Source of the DNA: Enterococcus devriesei | GTDB lineage: Bacteria; Bacillota; Bacilli; Lactobacillales; Enterococcaceae | Assembly (NCBI RefSeq): GCF_001885905.1 | Contig: NZ_JXKM01000007.1 | Span: 1 to 57,747, forward strand | Direction: 5' to 3' | Length of the DNA: 57,747 nucleotides | Shown: positions 46,811 to 56,027 of the stretch, piece after piece | Layout of the letters: each line of letters opens with the position of its first letter | Numbering within the stretch: the first letter of the stretch is position 1 | Translations under genes and position numbers: made by a program | Notes under the pieces: model-generated | Told to the model about the DNA's origin: nothing | The model's database searches: none | Seen by the model: the letters and a program-made list of their open reading frames with translations, nothing else

Positions 46811-47480
46811 GCTAGAGCATATTTATAAAGCTTATGATGCTGGCGGAACCCCTTTGAATGTATTGGATGATATTAATTTTTCAATTGAGACTGGGGAGTT
46901 CGTCGCCATCATGGGGCCTTCGGGATCAGGCAAGTCCACGTTAATCAATCTTTTGGGTTTTATTGATCGGACCTTCAATGGTCATTACTATTTCAAAGGT
47001 CGGGAGATTGCGGATTTTAAGGACGAGGAATTATCGGAGATTCGCAATCAGTCGGTGGGCTTTGTTTTTCAAAATTTTAGTCTGATTGAAAATTTGACGG
47101 TCGCAGAAAATGTTGAACTACCGCTTTTATATGGCGGCGCCAAACATAATGAGACACAGAAAAAAGTTAAGCAGGCATTGGCTAGAGTTGGATTGGCAGA
47201 TAAATTAAATCAGCTACCTAAACAATTGTCTGGTGGCCAGCAGCAACGGGTAGTGATCGCGCGGGCGTTGATCAATCAGCCGAGCTTTATTATTGCCGAT
47301 GAGCCGACGGGGGCTTTAGATACTCAGACTACTGAGGAAATCATGCAGCTGTTTAAGCAGTTGAATAATGAAGGGGTCACGATCATCTTAGTGACTCACG
47401 ACCCAGAGACGGTGGTTTATTGTGACCGTTTGTTAAAAATCAGAGATGGAAAAGTTCGTGAGGAGGAGCTGTACGTATGA
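46803..47480 (+). CDS. ABC exporter ATP-binding protein, MacB/YknY type
   Basis: A 225-residue ATPase with Walker A GPSGSGKST (about 38-46), the Q-loop FVFQNFSLI, signature LSGGQQQRVVIARAL, Walker B FIIADEPTGALD and the H-loop VTHDPE. This is the LolD/MacB-type subfamily. It overlaps both neighbouring genes (ATG/stop overlaps of eight and four bases), showing tight translational coupling. Confidence 0.92.
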   Translation: MIKLEHIYKAYDAGGTPLNVLDDINFSIETGEFVAIMGPSGSGKSTLINLLGFIDRTFNGHYYFKGREIADFKDEELSEIRNQSVGFVFQNFSLIENLTVAENVELPLLYGGAKHNETQKKVKQALARVGLADKLNQLPKQLSGGQQQRVVIARALINQPSFIIADEPTGALDTQTTEEIMQLFKQLNNEGVTIILVTHDPETVVYCDRLLKIRDGKVREEELYV

Positions 47481-48682
47481 GAAATTATATTCTTTGGCGA
47501 ACGGCCTTTCGTTCGATTTTCAAAAATAAGCGTCGCAGCTTCTTAACGATGTTTGGGATCATTATCGGAATCGCTGCAGTAATCACGATTGTGGCTTTGG
47601 GAAATGGTTTCAAACGGAATATTTTGGCGGATTCGACTGGCACCGATCAAACCGGTCAAACGAAATATATCAATATCAAATACAACGATTTTGAGAACAT
47701 GGTCAAGGAAGATTCCGGGATTTCTCAGACGGATAAAAACATGGCTGCCAATATCCCGGAGGTCAAAGAAGTCAGCTATTATAAGGCCTCAAAAAAGGAT
47801 AGCAATCCGACCGTTGATTTTTATGACAAAAATACAAAGTTAAATATGGTGGTCGAGCCTACGAAAGAAACTAGTTTGACGATGTTAGCGGGACGGCAGC
47901 TGACGCCTGCGGATAGTGACGGCTTGAATAAAGTAGTCGTACTGGATGAAGTGGTAGCGAAACAACTGTTTGGATCAAAAGAAAACGCATTGAATAAAGC
48001 TTTTGATCTGAAAGGGCAGGTCTTTACAATTGTCGGCATCGCAGAGAATACTTCCGGCGAGATCAGTCCGCAAAATTATGATCCGCTAGCCTTTTTTCCG
48101 AAAAAGACGTACACCCGCTATTTAGGATCTAAAGAAGATCACTCCGTGTTAGCAATCAAATTCAATCCACAAGCGGATCAACATGTCGCGATGGATAAGG
48201 TCTTGAAACAGCTGAATGTCAATGGCGAAAGCCGCCTCCAAGGGGAATACCAAGACTATGATCCATCGGCAGAAATTAAGCAACTTGGTTCAATGCTGGA
48301 TCAGATGACCTTCTTTATTGGAGCTGTTGCGGCGATCTCATTATTTATCGCAGGTGTCGGTGTAATGAATATGATGTACATCTCTGTCTCGGAACGAACT
48401 AGAGAAATCGGGATTCGGCGAGCATTGGGAGCCAACGCCCGTTCCATCAAACGTCAATTTCTGTTTGAAGGCATCGTCTTGACCTTAAGTGGCGGTGTGA
48501 TTGGCTATGTGTTAGGAATTCTAATTGCTTTTGGTGCGTCCTTAGCATTGCCGTTTTCTGTTCGACCAGATTTAATGACCGTTCTTATTTCAATTGGAAC
48601 GTCGGTCATTATTGGTGTAGGCTTCAGTTATTTGCCAGCCTCAGCGGCAGCTAAAAAAGAATTGATCGATATTTTAAAATAA
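47477..48682 (+). CDS. ABC exporter permease, MacB/YknZ type (FtsX-like)
   Basis: A 401-residue permease with the MacB topology: helix 1 (SFLTMFGIIIGIAAVITIVAL), a large extracellular MacB_PCD domain (about 45-270), and three C-terminal helices of the FtsX domain, including ISVSERTREIGIRRALGA, the coupling segment of this family. It acts with the two upstream gene products as a mechanotransmission-type exporter. No bacteriocin or two-component genes flank it, so no substrate is indicated. Confidence 0.92.
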   Translation: MRNYILWRTAFRSIFKNKRRSFLTMFGIIIGIAAVITIVALGNGFKRNILADSTGTDQTGQTKYINIKYNDFENMVKEDSGISQTDKNMAANIPEVKEVSYYKASKKDSNPTVDFYDKNTKLNMVVEPTKETSLTMLAGRQLTPADSDGLNKVVVLDEVVAKQLFGSKENALNKAFDLKGQVFTIVGIAENTSGEISPQNYDPLAFFPKKTYTRYLGSKEDHSVLAIKFNPQADQHVAMDKVLKQLNVNGESRLQGEYQDYDPSAEIKQLGSMLDQMTFFIGAVAAISLFIAGVGVMNMMYISVSERTREIGIRRALGANARSIKRQFLFEGIVLTLSGGVIGYVLGILIAFGASLALPFSVRPDLMTVLISIGTSVIIGVGFSYLPASAAAKKELIDILK

Positions 48683-48707
48683 ACTTCCGCAATTGCGGGA
48701 GTTTTTT
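48682..48707 (+). terminator. Intrinsic terminator of the exporter operon
   Basis: ACTTCCGCAATTGCGGGAGT forms a stem, followed by six T. Confidence 0.85.
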
Positions 48708-48751
48708 CTTATGGTAAGATAAGCAGAATTAGAGAAGTGAGGGGATTAACA

Positions 48752-49126
48752 GTGAATTTGAAACGCTTGCGCTATTACGAAGGAAGTTTCTTTCTGATTG
48801 GCTGGTTGCTGATTTTTTTATGGGGCGCTGATTTTCCACCGCCGATAGGATTTTTATGGTTGCTGCCGTTATTACTCGTCCTCACTGTTTTACAAGATAG
48901 ACAGCTACGATTTTTGGCTCGAAGGATCAAACGACAGCCGACCTTTTTCAAAAATTTCCTTTTTTTCTTATTAGGAAGCTTTGTGCTGGCATTACTGACG
49001 GCGAGCCTCCAAACAGCGTCATTTGCGCCAAGGCTTATTTGGATCTTGGTGGTGACAAGCGTAGGTTCTCTTTATGGCAGTCTTTTTTTGCTGATCAATC
49101 GCTGGATTATTCCGAAACTGCCGTGA
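48752..49126 (+). CDS. Small membrane protein of unknown function
   Basis: A 124-residue protein from GTG 48752, seven bases after GAGGGG (an upstream GTG at 48737 overlaps that site). Four hydrophobic segments can be read: GSFFLIGWLLIFLWGA, IGFLWLLPLLLVLTVL, FLFFLLGSFVLALLTA and LIWILVVTSVGSLYGSLFLL. A basic patch (RFLARRIKRQ) lies between segments 2 and 3. I do not recognise a family. It sits between the exporter and the rhamnose regulator, with terminators on both sides. Confidence 0.65.
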   Translation: MNLKRLRYYEGSFFLIGWLLIFLWGADFPPPIGFLWLLPLLLVLTVLQDRQLRFLARRIKRQPTFFKNFLFFLLGSFVLALLTASLQTASFAPRLIWILVVTSVGSLYGSLFLLINRWIIPKLP

Positions 49127-49135
49127 TCATTAGAA

Positions 49136-49163
49136 TAAAAAAAGGAGTGGCTTTTTTCCACTC
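49136..49163. terminator. Bidirectional terminator before the AraC-type gene
   Basis: GGAGTGG/CCACTCC around CTTTTTT, with an A7 run on the left (T run for the minus strand). Confidence 0.82.
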
Positions 49164-49172
49164 CTAAAACCT

Positions 49173-50150
49173 CTAGCGCATGGAGCGCACGTTTTGCGGT
49201 GAGGCGTTGAACAGTTCGTTGAATTTTTTGTAAAACTGTGTTCGATTGGTGAAGCCGACATATTCGCAGATAGTGTCAATCGAAATATTGGTTGTTAAAA
49301 GCAAATGGTGCGCTTCGTGAAGGCGTTGCTCGATCACTAGCTGTTTAAAGTTTTTTCCAGTCTCTTTTTTGATCAGATTCGATAAATAATTTCGATTATA
49401 GCCCAGCTCAGCAGCTAATTCCTGCAAAGAAATATCTTTGGCGTTTTCTTCAATCCGCCGCAGGATGAGCAGGACGTTGCTCGTGCTGGAGTTAGTACCG
49501 TAGATATGAGAGAGCTGTGCGTGATAGACGCGAGAAAGCTGCAAAAAGAGCACTTGGGAAAAAGCGTTGAGGACTTCGTTGCATAGTCGTTTATCAAAAT
49601 AGAATTCGCGAATCATTTGCTCAAAGGTATCTTGGATCTCTTGATTGTCTTTAAGGTCCAACAGTAGATGGTTTTCGTAATAATCTTTGGATAAAACGGT
49701 GTTCATCAAAAAGTCGTAGGTCAAGCCGATATGCTCGCTATCGATCCGTTTAAAAGCTGAAAGATTGATATCAGAAGTTTTAAATAAAAAATTGATTAAT
49801 AAATCATTTTCCCCTAATGGATATAATTCATGCTGAGAATTACTATCTAATAGCAGCACTTGTTTTTCTTCTAAAATAACTTCCTCGCCATTAACGATTT
49901 GTTTAGAACGGCCTTTAAGCATGTAATTAAATTCCATGAATTGATGTGAGTGGAGTGGGTAATGTGCGAACCTGCGGTGTTTCCTAATAATGATCGTTTT
50001 ATTTTCTGAGAATAATTCATTCTTGATTTTTAAAAATTTGTGAGCAAAATAACCTCTCTCCTCCTCGAATTCTTCAATCATTTCTCCGGTTCTTCTCTGT
50101 TCCTGTTCCAACGCGTCGATCGGTAAAAACAACTCTTCAATAGTTTTCAT
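49173..50150 (-). CDS. AraC-family regulator of the rhamnose operon
   Basis: A 325-residue activator candidate from ATG 50150, four bases after TTGGAG. The N-terminal part has a cupin ligand domain (FAHYPLHSHQFMEFNYMLKG...EVILEEKQVLLLD, about 75-130). The C-terminal part is the double HTH of AraC proteins (LQELAAELGYNRNYLSNLIKKETGKNF and ISIDTICEYVGFTNRTQFYKKFNELF). It is divergent from the rhamnose genes, with 127 bases between the starts, the standard arrangement of a RhaS/RhaR-like activator. That it senses L-rhamnose is inferred from context. Confidence 0.88.
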   Translation of the reverse strand: MKTIEELFLPIDALEQEQRRTGEMIEEFEEERGYFAHKFLKIKNELFSENKTIIIRKHRRFAHYPLHSHQFMEFNYMLKGRSKQIVNGEEVILEEKQVLLLDSNSQHELYPLGENDLLINFLFKTSDINLSAFKRIDSEHIGLTYDFLMNTVLSKDYYENHLLLDLKDNQEIQDTFEQMIREFYFDKRLCNEVLNAFSQVLFLQLSRVYHAQLSHIYGTNSSTSNVLLILRRIEENAKDISLQELAAELGYNRNYLSNLIKKETGKNFKQLVIEQRLHEAHHLLLTTNISIDTICEYVGFTNRTQFYKKFNELFNASPQNVRSMR

Positions 50151-50197
50151 AAAACTCCAATCTGTATTTTTGATACAAAAAGTATAACAATTTGTCA

Positions 50198-50226
50198 TTG
50201 TTCTGTAAACGGTATCATCGTATTCT
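50198..50226 (+). promoter_or_regulatory. Rhamnose operon promoter with CcpA cre site in the spacer
   Basis: TTGTTC (50198-50203), 17 bases, TATTCT (50221-50226). The spacer holds TGTAAACGGTATCA (50204-50217), which fits the cre consensus TGWNANCGNTNWCA at every position, so CcpA would block RNA polymerase directly when preferred sugars are present. Confidence 0.8.
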
Positions 50227-50277
50227 TAGCCTGTAAGTTGCAGCGAACGACCAAAAACATTTATAGGGGAGACTATC

Positions 50278-51999
50278 ATGGAGAAAAACTATCGTGCTTT
50301 AGCAAAACAAATCTCTGTAGAAGATCGGCCAATCTCTACAAAGCGTTTGTCAGGTTTAGGAAATTTCTTTGGATTGTACGGCGGAGAGCATATTGCAGCG
50401 ACGGAGTTTGTTATTGGAGCCACCTTAGTTACTTGGGGCGTTAGTGCGACGAATATTTTTATTGGACTATTGATTGGGAATTTATTAGCGACGTTGACCT
50501 ACGCTTTGATCTGTGCGCCGATCGCTGTAGACACGCGCTTGACTCTCTACTCTTATTTGAACAAAGTATTAGGTCCTTATATGCAAAAAATTTACAACTT
50601 TATTTGGGGTTTAGCTTCTATTGCAATGGCAGCTTCAATGTTGACAGTCTCAGCATCGGCAGTCCGTGAAATATTCAATGTTCCGCTGCAAACTCAGTGG
50701 TATCCCACCAGCGTGACTTTTATTGTTATTGTAATCGCTTTAGGAATTATTGTTACGATCGTTGCCGCCAATGGTTTTGACGCGGTAGCAAAATTTGCTT
50801 CTGTCAGTGCCCCGTGGATGGTTTTAGTTTTCTTCGTAGGCGCACTGCTTTCATTACCTACTTTATTGGAATCGGCTGGCGTGAGTGGGATTACTTCATT
50901 CGGCGGATTTATGGAACTGATGAACTCAACGGTTTGGACGGGCACACCGTTACCAGGAAGCCCGCAGCTTGGCTTGCCTCATGTCATCGCTTTTGCTTGG
51001 ATGTGTAACCTAGCGTACCACGGTGGTTTAAATGATATGTCGCTTTTCCGTTTCGCGCGGAAATCGACTTACGGCTATGTTTCGGCAGTCGGTATGTACA
51101 TTGGTCATTTCTTTGCTTGGGGTTGCGCCGGGATCATGGGTGCGGCGGCGGCAGTCATGCTAGGCCAGTCATTATTGGTACTTGATTCAGGTGCCGTAAC
51201 CAATGCGGTCGTCGGCGGCATGGGCTTGTTGGCAGTTATCTTCGCCGGCTGGACGACAGCAAATCCAAGTATTTATCGTGCCGGGTTAGCTTTTCAAACT
51301 ATTTTCAATATTGATTTGAAGAAACTGACCTACTTTGTTGGGATTGTCATGACCTTAGCGGCGTGCTTCCCAATCACGGCAAACGTCATGACGATCGTAA
51401 ATATTATTGTGTTAGTCGTTCCATCCATCGGTGCCATCGCGATCACTGAGCATTGGCTATTACCGAAATTAGGCGGTACAAGATACTGGTCAATGCATCG
51501 TAAAGAAAAGGTCAATAAAGCGGCGCTTGCGGCTTGGTTGATCTCATTAGCGTTCGTAGTGGTGATGACTCTGACTGGCGTTATCCATTCATATTTCTTA
51601 TTCTTACCGACTTATTTGTTGGCGATGGCTTCTTATGCTTTCTTAGCTTTACGCATGGGAGCGAAGGCAGACTACAGCGCGGAAGTTCAAGAAGAGGAAA
51701 AGATTCAAGCGGCCTTACATGAATTAATGAATGAAGAAGAAAAGGATGTTGTAGATAATCGTGAAGCAAAGGTTCCAGGCTTGTCTCGCGGACTACAAGC
51801 GGCTTCATTTGGAATGTTAGCAATCATTCTCTTAATCACGGTGGCGACGATAAGAGGCTCGATTGCCAATGAGCAGTTCCGATTAATCTCGATGATCTTG
51901 ACGGTTTTATACTTTGCCTTGGGCGCGAGCGGGATGTATATTCGTGAACGTTCATTTGAAAAAGCACACATTGCAGCGGAAACAGAAGAATCGATTTAA
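50278..51999 (+). CDS. NCS1-type permease in the rhamnose operon (putative L-rhamnose transporter)
   Basis: A 573-residue transporter of the purine-cytosine permease (NCS1) family with about twelve to fourteen membrane segments. The N-terminus reads STKRLSGLGNFFGLYGGEHIAATEFVIGATL, and the core has GFDAVAKFASVSAPWMVLVF and CNLAYHGGLNDMSLFRFARK. The C-terminal cytoplasmic loop is unusually charged (about 460-510). As first gene of the operon, 12 bases before rhaB, it is the obvious rhamnose importer. That is unexpected, because known rhamnose transporters are RhaT, RhaY-type MFS or ABC types and NCS1 members usually carry nucleobases, hydantoins or vitamins. Function by context only. Confidence 0.75.
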   Translation: MEKNYRALAKQISVEDRPISTKRLSGLGNFFGLYGGEHIAATEFVIGATLVTWGVSATNIFIGLLIGNLLATLTYALICAPIAVDTRLTLYSYLNKVLGPYMQKIYNFIWGLASIAMAASMLTVSASAVREIFNVPLQTQWYPTSVTFIVIVIALGIIVTIVAANGFDAVAKFASVSAPWMVLVFFVGALLSLPTLLESAGVSGITSFGGFMELMNSTVWTGTPLPGSPQLGLPHVIAFAWMCNLAYHGGLNDMSLFRFARKSTYGYVSAVGMYIGHFFAWGCAGIMGAAAAVMLGQSLLVLDSGAVTNAVVGGMGLLAVIFAGWTTANPSIYRAGLAFQTIFNIDLKKLTYFVGIVMTLAACFPITANVMTIVNIIVLVVPSIGAIAITEHWLLPKLGGTRYWSMHRKEKVNKAALAAWLISLAFVVVMTLTGVIHSYFLFLPTYLLAMASYAFLALRMGAKADYSAEVQEEEKIQAALHELMNEEEKDVVDNREAKVPGLSRGLQAASFGMLAIILLITVATIRGSIANEQFRLISMILTVLYFALGASGMYIRERSFEKAHIAAETEESI

Positions 52000-52011
52000 G
52001 GGGGGTTAATT

Positions 52012-53472
52012 ATGGTGAATACTTATGTGGCGGTGGATATCGGGGCGTCTAGCGGACGTTTGATGCTTTCGCAACCAGAAAACGGTCGTTTTACCTTAGA
52101 AGAGGTTCATCGTTTTAAAAATGGTTTTTCTGAATACGAAGGAGCTGATCGTTGGAATACCGGCTTCTTATTAGAAAACATGTTGATTGGCTTGGAAAAA
52201 GTCAAAAGAGCAGGCATCAACGAGTGTTTTTTAGGGATCGATACGTGGGGCGTGGATTACTGTTTATTGGATAAAGACCAGCAGGCAGTCAATCCGCCAA
52301 TCAGCTATCGCGACTGTCGGACCGAAAAAGCGATCGAAGAATTTGAAAAGCACTTTTCATTAGCAGAGCTTTATCGAAAAACCGGGATTCAACTGCAATC
52401 CTTTAATACGATCTTCCAGCTTTTTAAAGAAGATTCATTGGATGTTGCCGATAAATTATTATTGATGCCTGATTATCTAGGTTATTTACTAACAGGAAAA
52501 ATGGCCTTGGAAAAAACCAACGCTTCCACGATGCAGCTATTAAATTTAGCGACTCGCAAGTTGGACGAAGATTTATTAACAGTTTTAGGCATTCAAAAAG
52601 AGTTGTTTCCAAAATTAACGGAACCGGGAACGATCTTAGGCGCATTGAAAAAAGCTGACTTTCCAGCCTACGATCTGCCAGATGTGACAGTGATTACGAT
52701 TGCCTCTCACGATACAGCTTCTGCAGTTGCGGCTACGCCGGGTCAAGGGGAAAACTGGGCCTACATCAGTTCAGGAACTTGGTCATTGATGGGCGTTGAG
52801 TTGGAAGAAGGGATTTCAACACCGGAGGCTTTCGACGCGAATTTTACGAATGAATGGGGCGTTCAAGGAACCATCCGCTTTTTGAAAAATATCATGGGGA
52901 TGTGGCTGATCCAAGAAGTCGCCCGTATGCAAGATTACTGTTATAGCTATCCTGAATTAGCGGAACTGGCGAGTCAGGAACCGGCCTTTCAATCATTGAT
53001 TGACGTCAATGATCCGCGTTTTCTAAATCCTAAGAACATGATCGAAGCGGTACAGGAGTTTTGTCGAGAAACGGAGCAGCCGATTCCGGAGACAGCGGGG
53101 GAATTGGCTCGTTGTATCTATGATAGCTTGGCATTGTGCTACGCCATTGAATTACAAAAATTAAAGAAAATCACCGGCAAGGATATTCGTGTATTGCATA
53201 TCGTGGGGGGCGGTTCAAATAATACCTTCTTGAATCAACTAACCGCGAATACTTGTGGAATCGAGGTCTTAGCGGGACCGGATGAAGCGACTGCAATCGG
53301 CAATCTGTTAGTTCAGATGGTGGCTACCCAAGGATTCGGAACCTTGGCGGAAGGACGGGAAAGCATCAAGCAATCCTTTGAATTAAAACAATACATGCCG
53401 CATTTTTCGAAAGAAATTCCCGCGGCTTTACTAAAATATCAGACGTTAACGAATAAATTAGTGACACAATAA
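52012..53472 (+). CDS. rhaB: Rhamnulokinase
   Basis: Phosphorylates L-rhamnulose to L-rhamnulose 1-phosphate. A FGGY-family sugar kinase of 486 aa. It starts YVAVDIGASSGRLML (phosphate 1 motif) and has GIDTWGVDYCLLD near residue 80, SHDTASAVAATPG near 235, SSGTWSLMGVE near 255, and VGGGSNNTFLNQLTA near 400 (adenosine motif). It starts 12 bases after the permease stop with its own GGGGG site. rhaA follows after 15 bases. Confidence 0.95.
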   Translation: MVNTYVAVDIGASSGRLMLSQPENGRFTLEEVHRFKNGFSEYEGADRWNTGFLLENMLIGLEKVKRAGINECFLGIDTWGVDYCLLDKDQQAVNPPISYRDCRTEKAIEEFEKHFSLAELYRKTGIQLQSFNTIFQLFKEDSLDVADKLLLMPDYLGYLLTGKMALEKTNASTMQLLNLATRKLDEDLLTVLGIQKELFPKLTEPGTILGALKKADFPAYDLPDVTVITIASHDTASAVAATPGQGENWAYISSGTWSLMGVELEEGISTPEAFDANFTNEWGVQGTIRFLKNIMGMWLIQEVARMQDYCYSYPELAELASQEPAFQSLIDVNDPRFLNPKNMIEAVQEFCRETEQPIPETAGELARCIYDSLALCYAIELQKLKKITGKDIRVLHIVGGGSNNTFLNQLTANTCGIEVLAGPDEATAIGNLLVQMVATQGFGTLAEGRESIKQSFELKQYMPHFSKEIPAALLKYQTLTNKLVTQ

Positions 53473-53487
53473 AGGAGAAATCAAAAA

Positions 53488-54741
53488 ATGAATGAAATCG
53501 AAGAACGCTATGAAGCAGCAAAAAAACGCTACGAAGCAATCGGAGTAGACACGGAAAAAGCCTTAGAAAAATTACAGGAGATCAAAATCTCCATGCACTG
53601 CTGGCAAGGCGACGACGTGAACGGCTTTTTAAATCCAGATGGTGAATTAACCGGTGGGATCATGGCAACCGGGAACTACCCCGGCGCTGCTCGTACACCG
53701 GATGAATTGAGAGAAGATTTGAATAAGGCCTACTCATTGATTCCCGGAAAACACAAATTGAATTTACACGCGATTTATTTAGATACAGATGAAGCGGTGG
53801 ATTTGAATGAAATCGAGCCGAAGCACTTTAGTAAATGGGTAGATTGGGCGAAGGAAAAAGAATTAGGACTAGATTTCAATCCAACTTTCTTCTCGCATCC
53901 GATGATGAAAGATGGCTACACCTTGGCTCACCCAGACAAAGAAGTGCGGGATTTTTGGATCGAACATGGAAAACGTAGCCGTAAGATCGCTGAGTATTTC
54001 GGGAAAGAATTGGGGCAGACCTGTATTGATAATTTCTGGATGCCTGACGGGATGAAAGACAATCCGATCGATCGGTATTCTCCTAGAAAACGCTTGATGG
54101 AATCATTGGATGAGATTTTTAGCGAAGAAATCGACGAACGCTATACGCAGGATGCGGTGGAGAGCAAGCTGTTCGGTTTAGGTGCGGAGGCTTACACGGT
54201 TGGTTCGCATGAGTTTTACATGGGGTACGGCTTGACGCGGGACAAATTGATCTGCTTAGACGCGGGTCATTTCCATCCGACTGAATTTATTTCAAACAAG
54301 CTTTCTTCGTTGGCGTTGTTCAGTAAAGGAATCATGCTGCATGTCTCTCGTCCGGTTCGTTGGGATTCTGACCATGTCGTTTTAATGGATGATGAACTGC
54401 AAGAAATCGGCAAAGAGATCGTGCGCAATGACCTGCTGGACAAAACCAATATCGGTTTGGACTTCTTCGACGCGACGATCAATCGTGTGGCGGCCTGGGT
54501 CGTGGGTACTCGTAATACGCAAAAAGCGTTGCTAAAAGCAATGCTAGAGCCGATCGAAAAATTGAAGGATATGGAATTAGATTTCGATTTCACTTCTCGG
54601 ATGGTCTACACAGAAGAGCTGAAGGACTTCCCGTATAGCGATGTGTGGAATTACTTCTGCTACAAGAACAATGTGCCAGTCGGCTTGGATTGGTTGACTG
54701 AAGTACGTCAATACGAAAAAGATGTATTGAGCCAACGTTAA
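53488..54741 (+). CDS. rhaA: L-rhamnose isomerase
   Basis: Interconverts L-rhamnose and L-rhamnulose using two divalent metals. The 417 aa match the E. coli enzyme length. It shows [19 protein letters not shown] at residues 31-49 and [14 protein letters not shown] near 70. Metal-ligand segments are visible: [34 protein letters not shown]-type sequence ([13 protein letters not shown], about 255-267), and [16 protein letters not shown] near 290. Second enzyme gene of the operon; the ribosome site is AAAGGAG. Confidence 0.95.
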   Translation: MNEIEERYEAAKKRYEAIGVDTEKALEKLQEIKISMHCWQGDDVNGFLNPDGELTGGIMATGNYPGAARTPDELREDLNKAYSLIPGKHKLNLHAIYLDTDEAVDLNEIEPKHFSKWVDWAKEKELGLDFNPTFFSHPMMKDGYTLAHPDKEVRDFWIEHGKRSRKIAEYFGKELGQTCIDNFWMPDGMKDNPIDRYSPRKRLMESLDEIFSEEIDERYTQDAVESKLFGLGAEAYTVGSHEFYMGYGLTRDKLICLDAGHFHPTEFISNKLSSLALFSKGIMLHVSRPVRWDSDHVVLMDDELQEIGKEIVRNDLLDKTNIGLDFFDATINRVAAWVVGTRNTQKALLKAMLEPIEKLKDMELDFDFTSRMVYTEELKDFPYSDVWNYFCYKNNVPVGLDWLTEVRQYEKDVLSQR

Positions 54742-54787
54742 AAGACAGTAAGGGCAAGTTTTGGAAAGAATTTTGGAGGGAACCAAC

Positions 54788-55606
54788 GTGGAAAAGAACA
54801 ACATTTTAGATGCACCATTCGTCAAAGAAATGGTAGAAGTGACCAGCAATCTTTATCGCTTAGGCTGGGATGAACGCAACGGCGGCAACATTACCTATCT
54901 GCTTGATGAAGAGGAGGTAGCGAATTATTTAGATATTAACAACGTCTTGCGGAACATTCCAATGGATTTTGACGGCACTCCGCTTAAAGGAAAATATTTT
55001 ATCGTGACTGGCTCAGGCAAATATTTTAAAAATGTGGTGACTGATCCGGCGATGAACTTAGGAGTGATTCGAGTAGCGGCTGATGGTCAAAGCGTCGATC
55101 TTTTATGGGGCTACACCGATGGCGGTGTTCCAACTAGTGAACTGCCGGCCCATTTAATGAGTCATATTGCTCGTTTGGAAGTTGATCCAGAAAATCGTGT
55201 CGTTATGCATTGTCACGCCAGTCATTTATTGGCGATGACCTTCAGCCATGAATTAACTTCAAAAGCGATCACTCGTACCTTATGGGAAATGTGCACCGAA
55301 TGTCTCGTTGTTTTCCCCGAAGGCGTTCAAGTATTGCCTTGGCTGATCCCTGGCTCGAATGAAATCGGAGAAGCGACAGCTGAAAAAATGAAAGAAAGCC
55401 GTTTGATTTTATGGTCGTACCACGGTATTTACGGTGCGGGGAAAACAATGGATGAAACATTCGGCTTAATCGAAACGGCTGAAAAAGCGGCGGAGATTTA
55501 TACTTACGTTTGTGCGCAAGGCGGCATTCGTCAGACCATTTCTGATGAAAACTTCAAAGCACTGGCAGAACAATTCGGCGTAAAACCAAATCCAGAATTC
55601 TTTTAA
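54788..55606 (+). CDS. rhaD: Rhamnulose-1-phosphate aldolase
   Basis: A class II zinc aldolase that cleaves L-rhamnulose 1-phosphate to dihydroxyacetone phosphate and L-lactaldehyde. The 272 aa start at GTG 54788, seven bases after GGAGGG. WDERNGGNITYLL near the N-terminus forms the phosphate site, VVMHCHASHLLAMTF carries the first two zinc histidines, and LWSYHGIYGAG carries the third. An earlier TTG at 54761 overlaps the ribosome site and is rejected. rhaM starts 18 bases after its stop. Confidence 0.94.
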   Translation: MEKNNILDAPFVKEMVEVTSNLYRLGWDERNGGNITYLLDEEEVANYLDINNVLRNIPMDFDGTPLKGKYFIVTGSGKYFKNVVTDPAMNLGVIRVAADGQSVDLLWGYTDGGVPTSELPAHLMSHIARLEVDPENRVVMHCHASHLLAMTFSHELTSKAITRTLWEMCTECLVVFPEGVQVLPWLIPGSNEIGEATAEKMKESRLILWSYHGIYGAGKTMDETFGLIETAEKAAEIYTYVCAQGGIRQTISDENFKALAEQFGVKPNPEFF

Positions 55607-55624
55607 GAGGAGCGAAAATAAGCG

Positions 55625-55936
55625 ATGATCAAACAAGCCGTTCGCATGAAGCTGTATCCCGGGCAAGAAGCAGAATATGAAAAACGCCATAAAGAGCTGT
55701 GGCCGGAGATGCGTGAAATGTTGAAGAAGCATGGGGCCCAATCTTATTCTATCTTTTTAGATCGCGAGACCAATTATTTATTTGGCTACCTTGAGATTGA
55801 AGACGAGGAAAAATGGCAGGCGGTTCCTAAAACAGCCATCAATCAAAAATGGTGGGAACACATGAAGGACATCATGGAAACCAATCCAGACAATTCTCCT
55901 ATCTCAGAAGACTTGGTCCACGTGTTTGAATTATAA
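55625..55936 (+). CDS. rhaM: L-rhamnose mutarotase
   Basis: Interconverts alpha and beta anomers of L-rhamnose so that the isomerase gets its preferred form. The 103 aa match the family (DUF718). KLYPGQEAEYEKRHKELWPEM carries the active-site His, YSIFLDRETNYLFGYLEIE follows, and NQKWWEHMKDIM the paired Trp motif. It lies between rhaD and fucO with a GAGGAG site. Confidence 0.94.
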   Translation: MIKQAVRMKLYPGQEAEYEKRHKELWPEMREMLKKHGAQSYSIFLDRETNYLFGYLEIEDEEKWQAVPKTAINQKWWEHMKDIMETNPDNSPISEDLVHVFEL

Positions 55937-55948
55937 TAAACAGGAAGA

Positions 55949-55980
55949 GTTAGAGTTTTTCTTCAACGGAAAGCTCTAAC
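55949..55980 (+). other. Intercistronic hairpin between rhaM and fucO
   Basis: GTTAGAGTTTTC-type and GAAAGCTCTAAC arms form a stem around TTCAAC, followed by GTTTTATC. It is a weak terminator or an RNA-stabilising end, so fucO may be less expressed than the upstream genes. Confidence 0.6.
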
Positions 55981-56027
55981 GTTTTATCAAAATTTGTGAA
56001 AAATAATACAAAAGGAGCAAATAAAAA

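Noticed and set aside
45665-48682. Antibiotic resistance ABC system (vancomycin or bacitracin type)
   Set aside because: Adaptor, ATPase and permease architecture is generic MacAB/YknXYZ; no sensor kinase, regulator or resistance-specific genes are adjacent.
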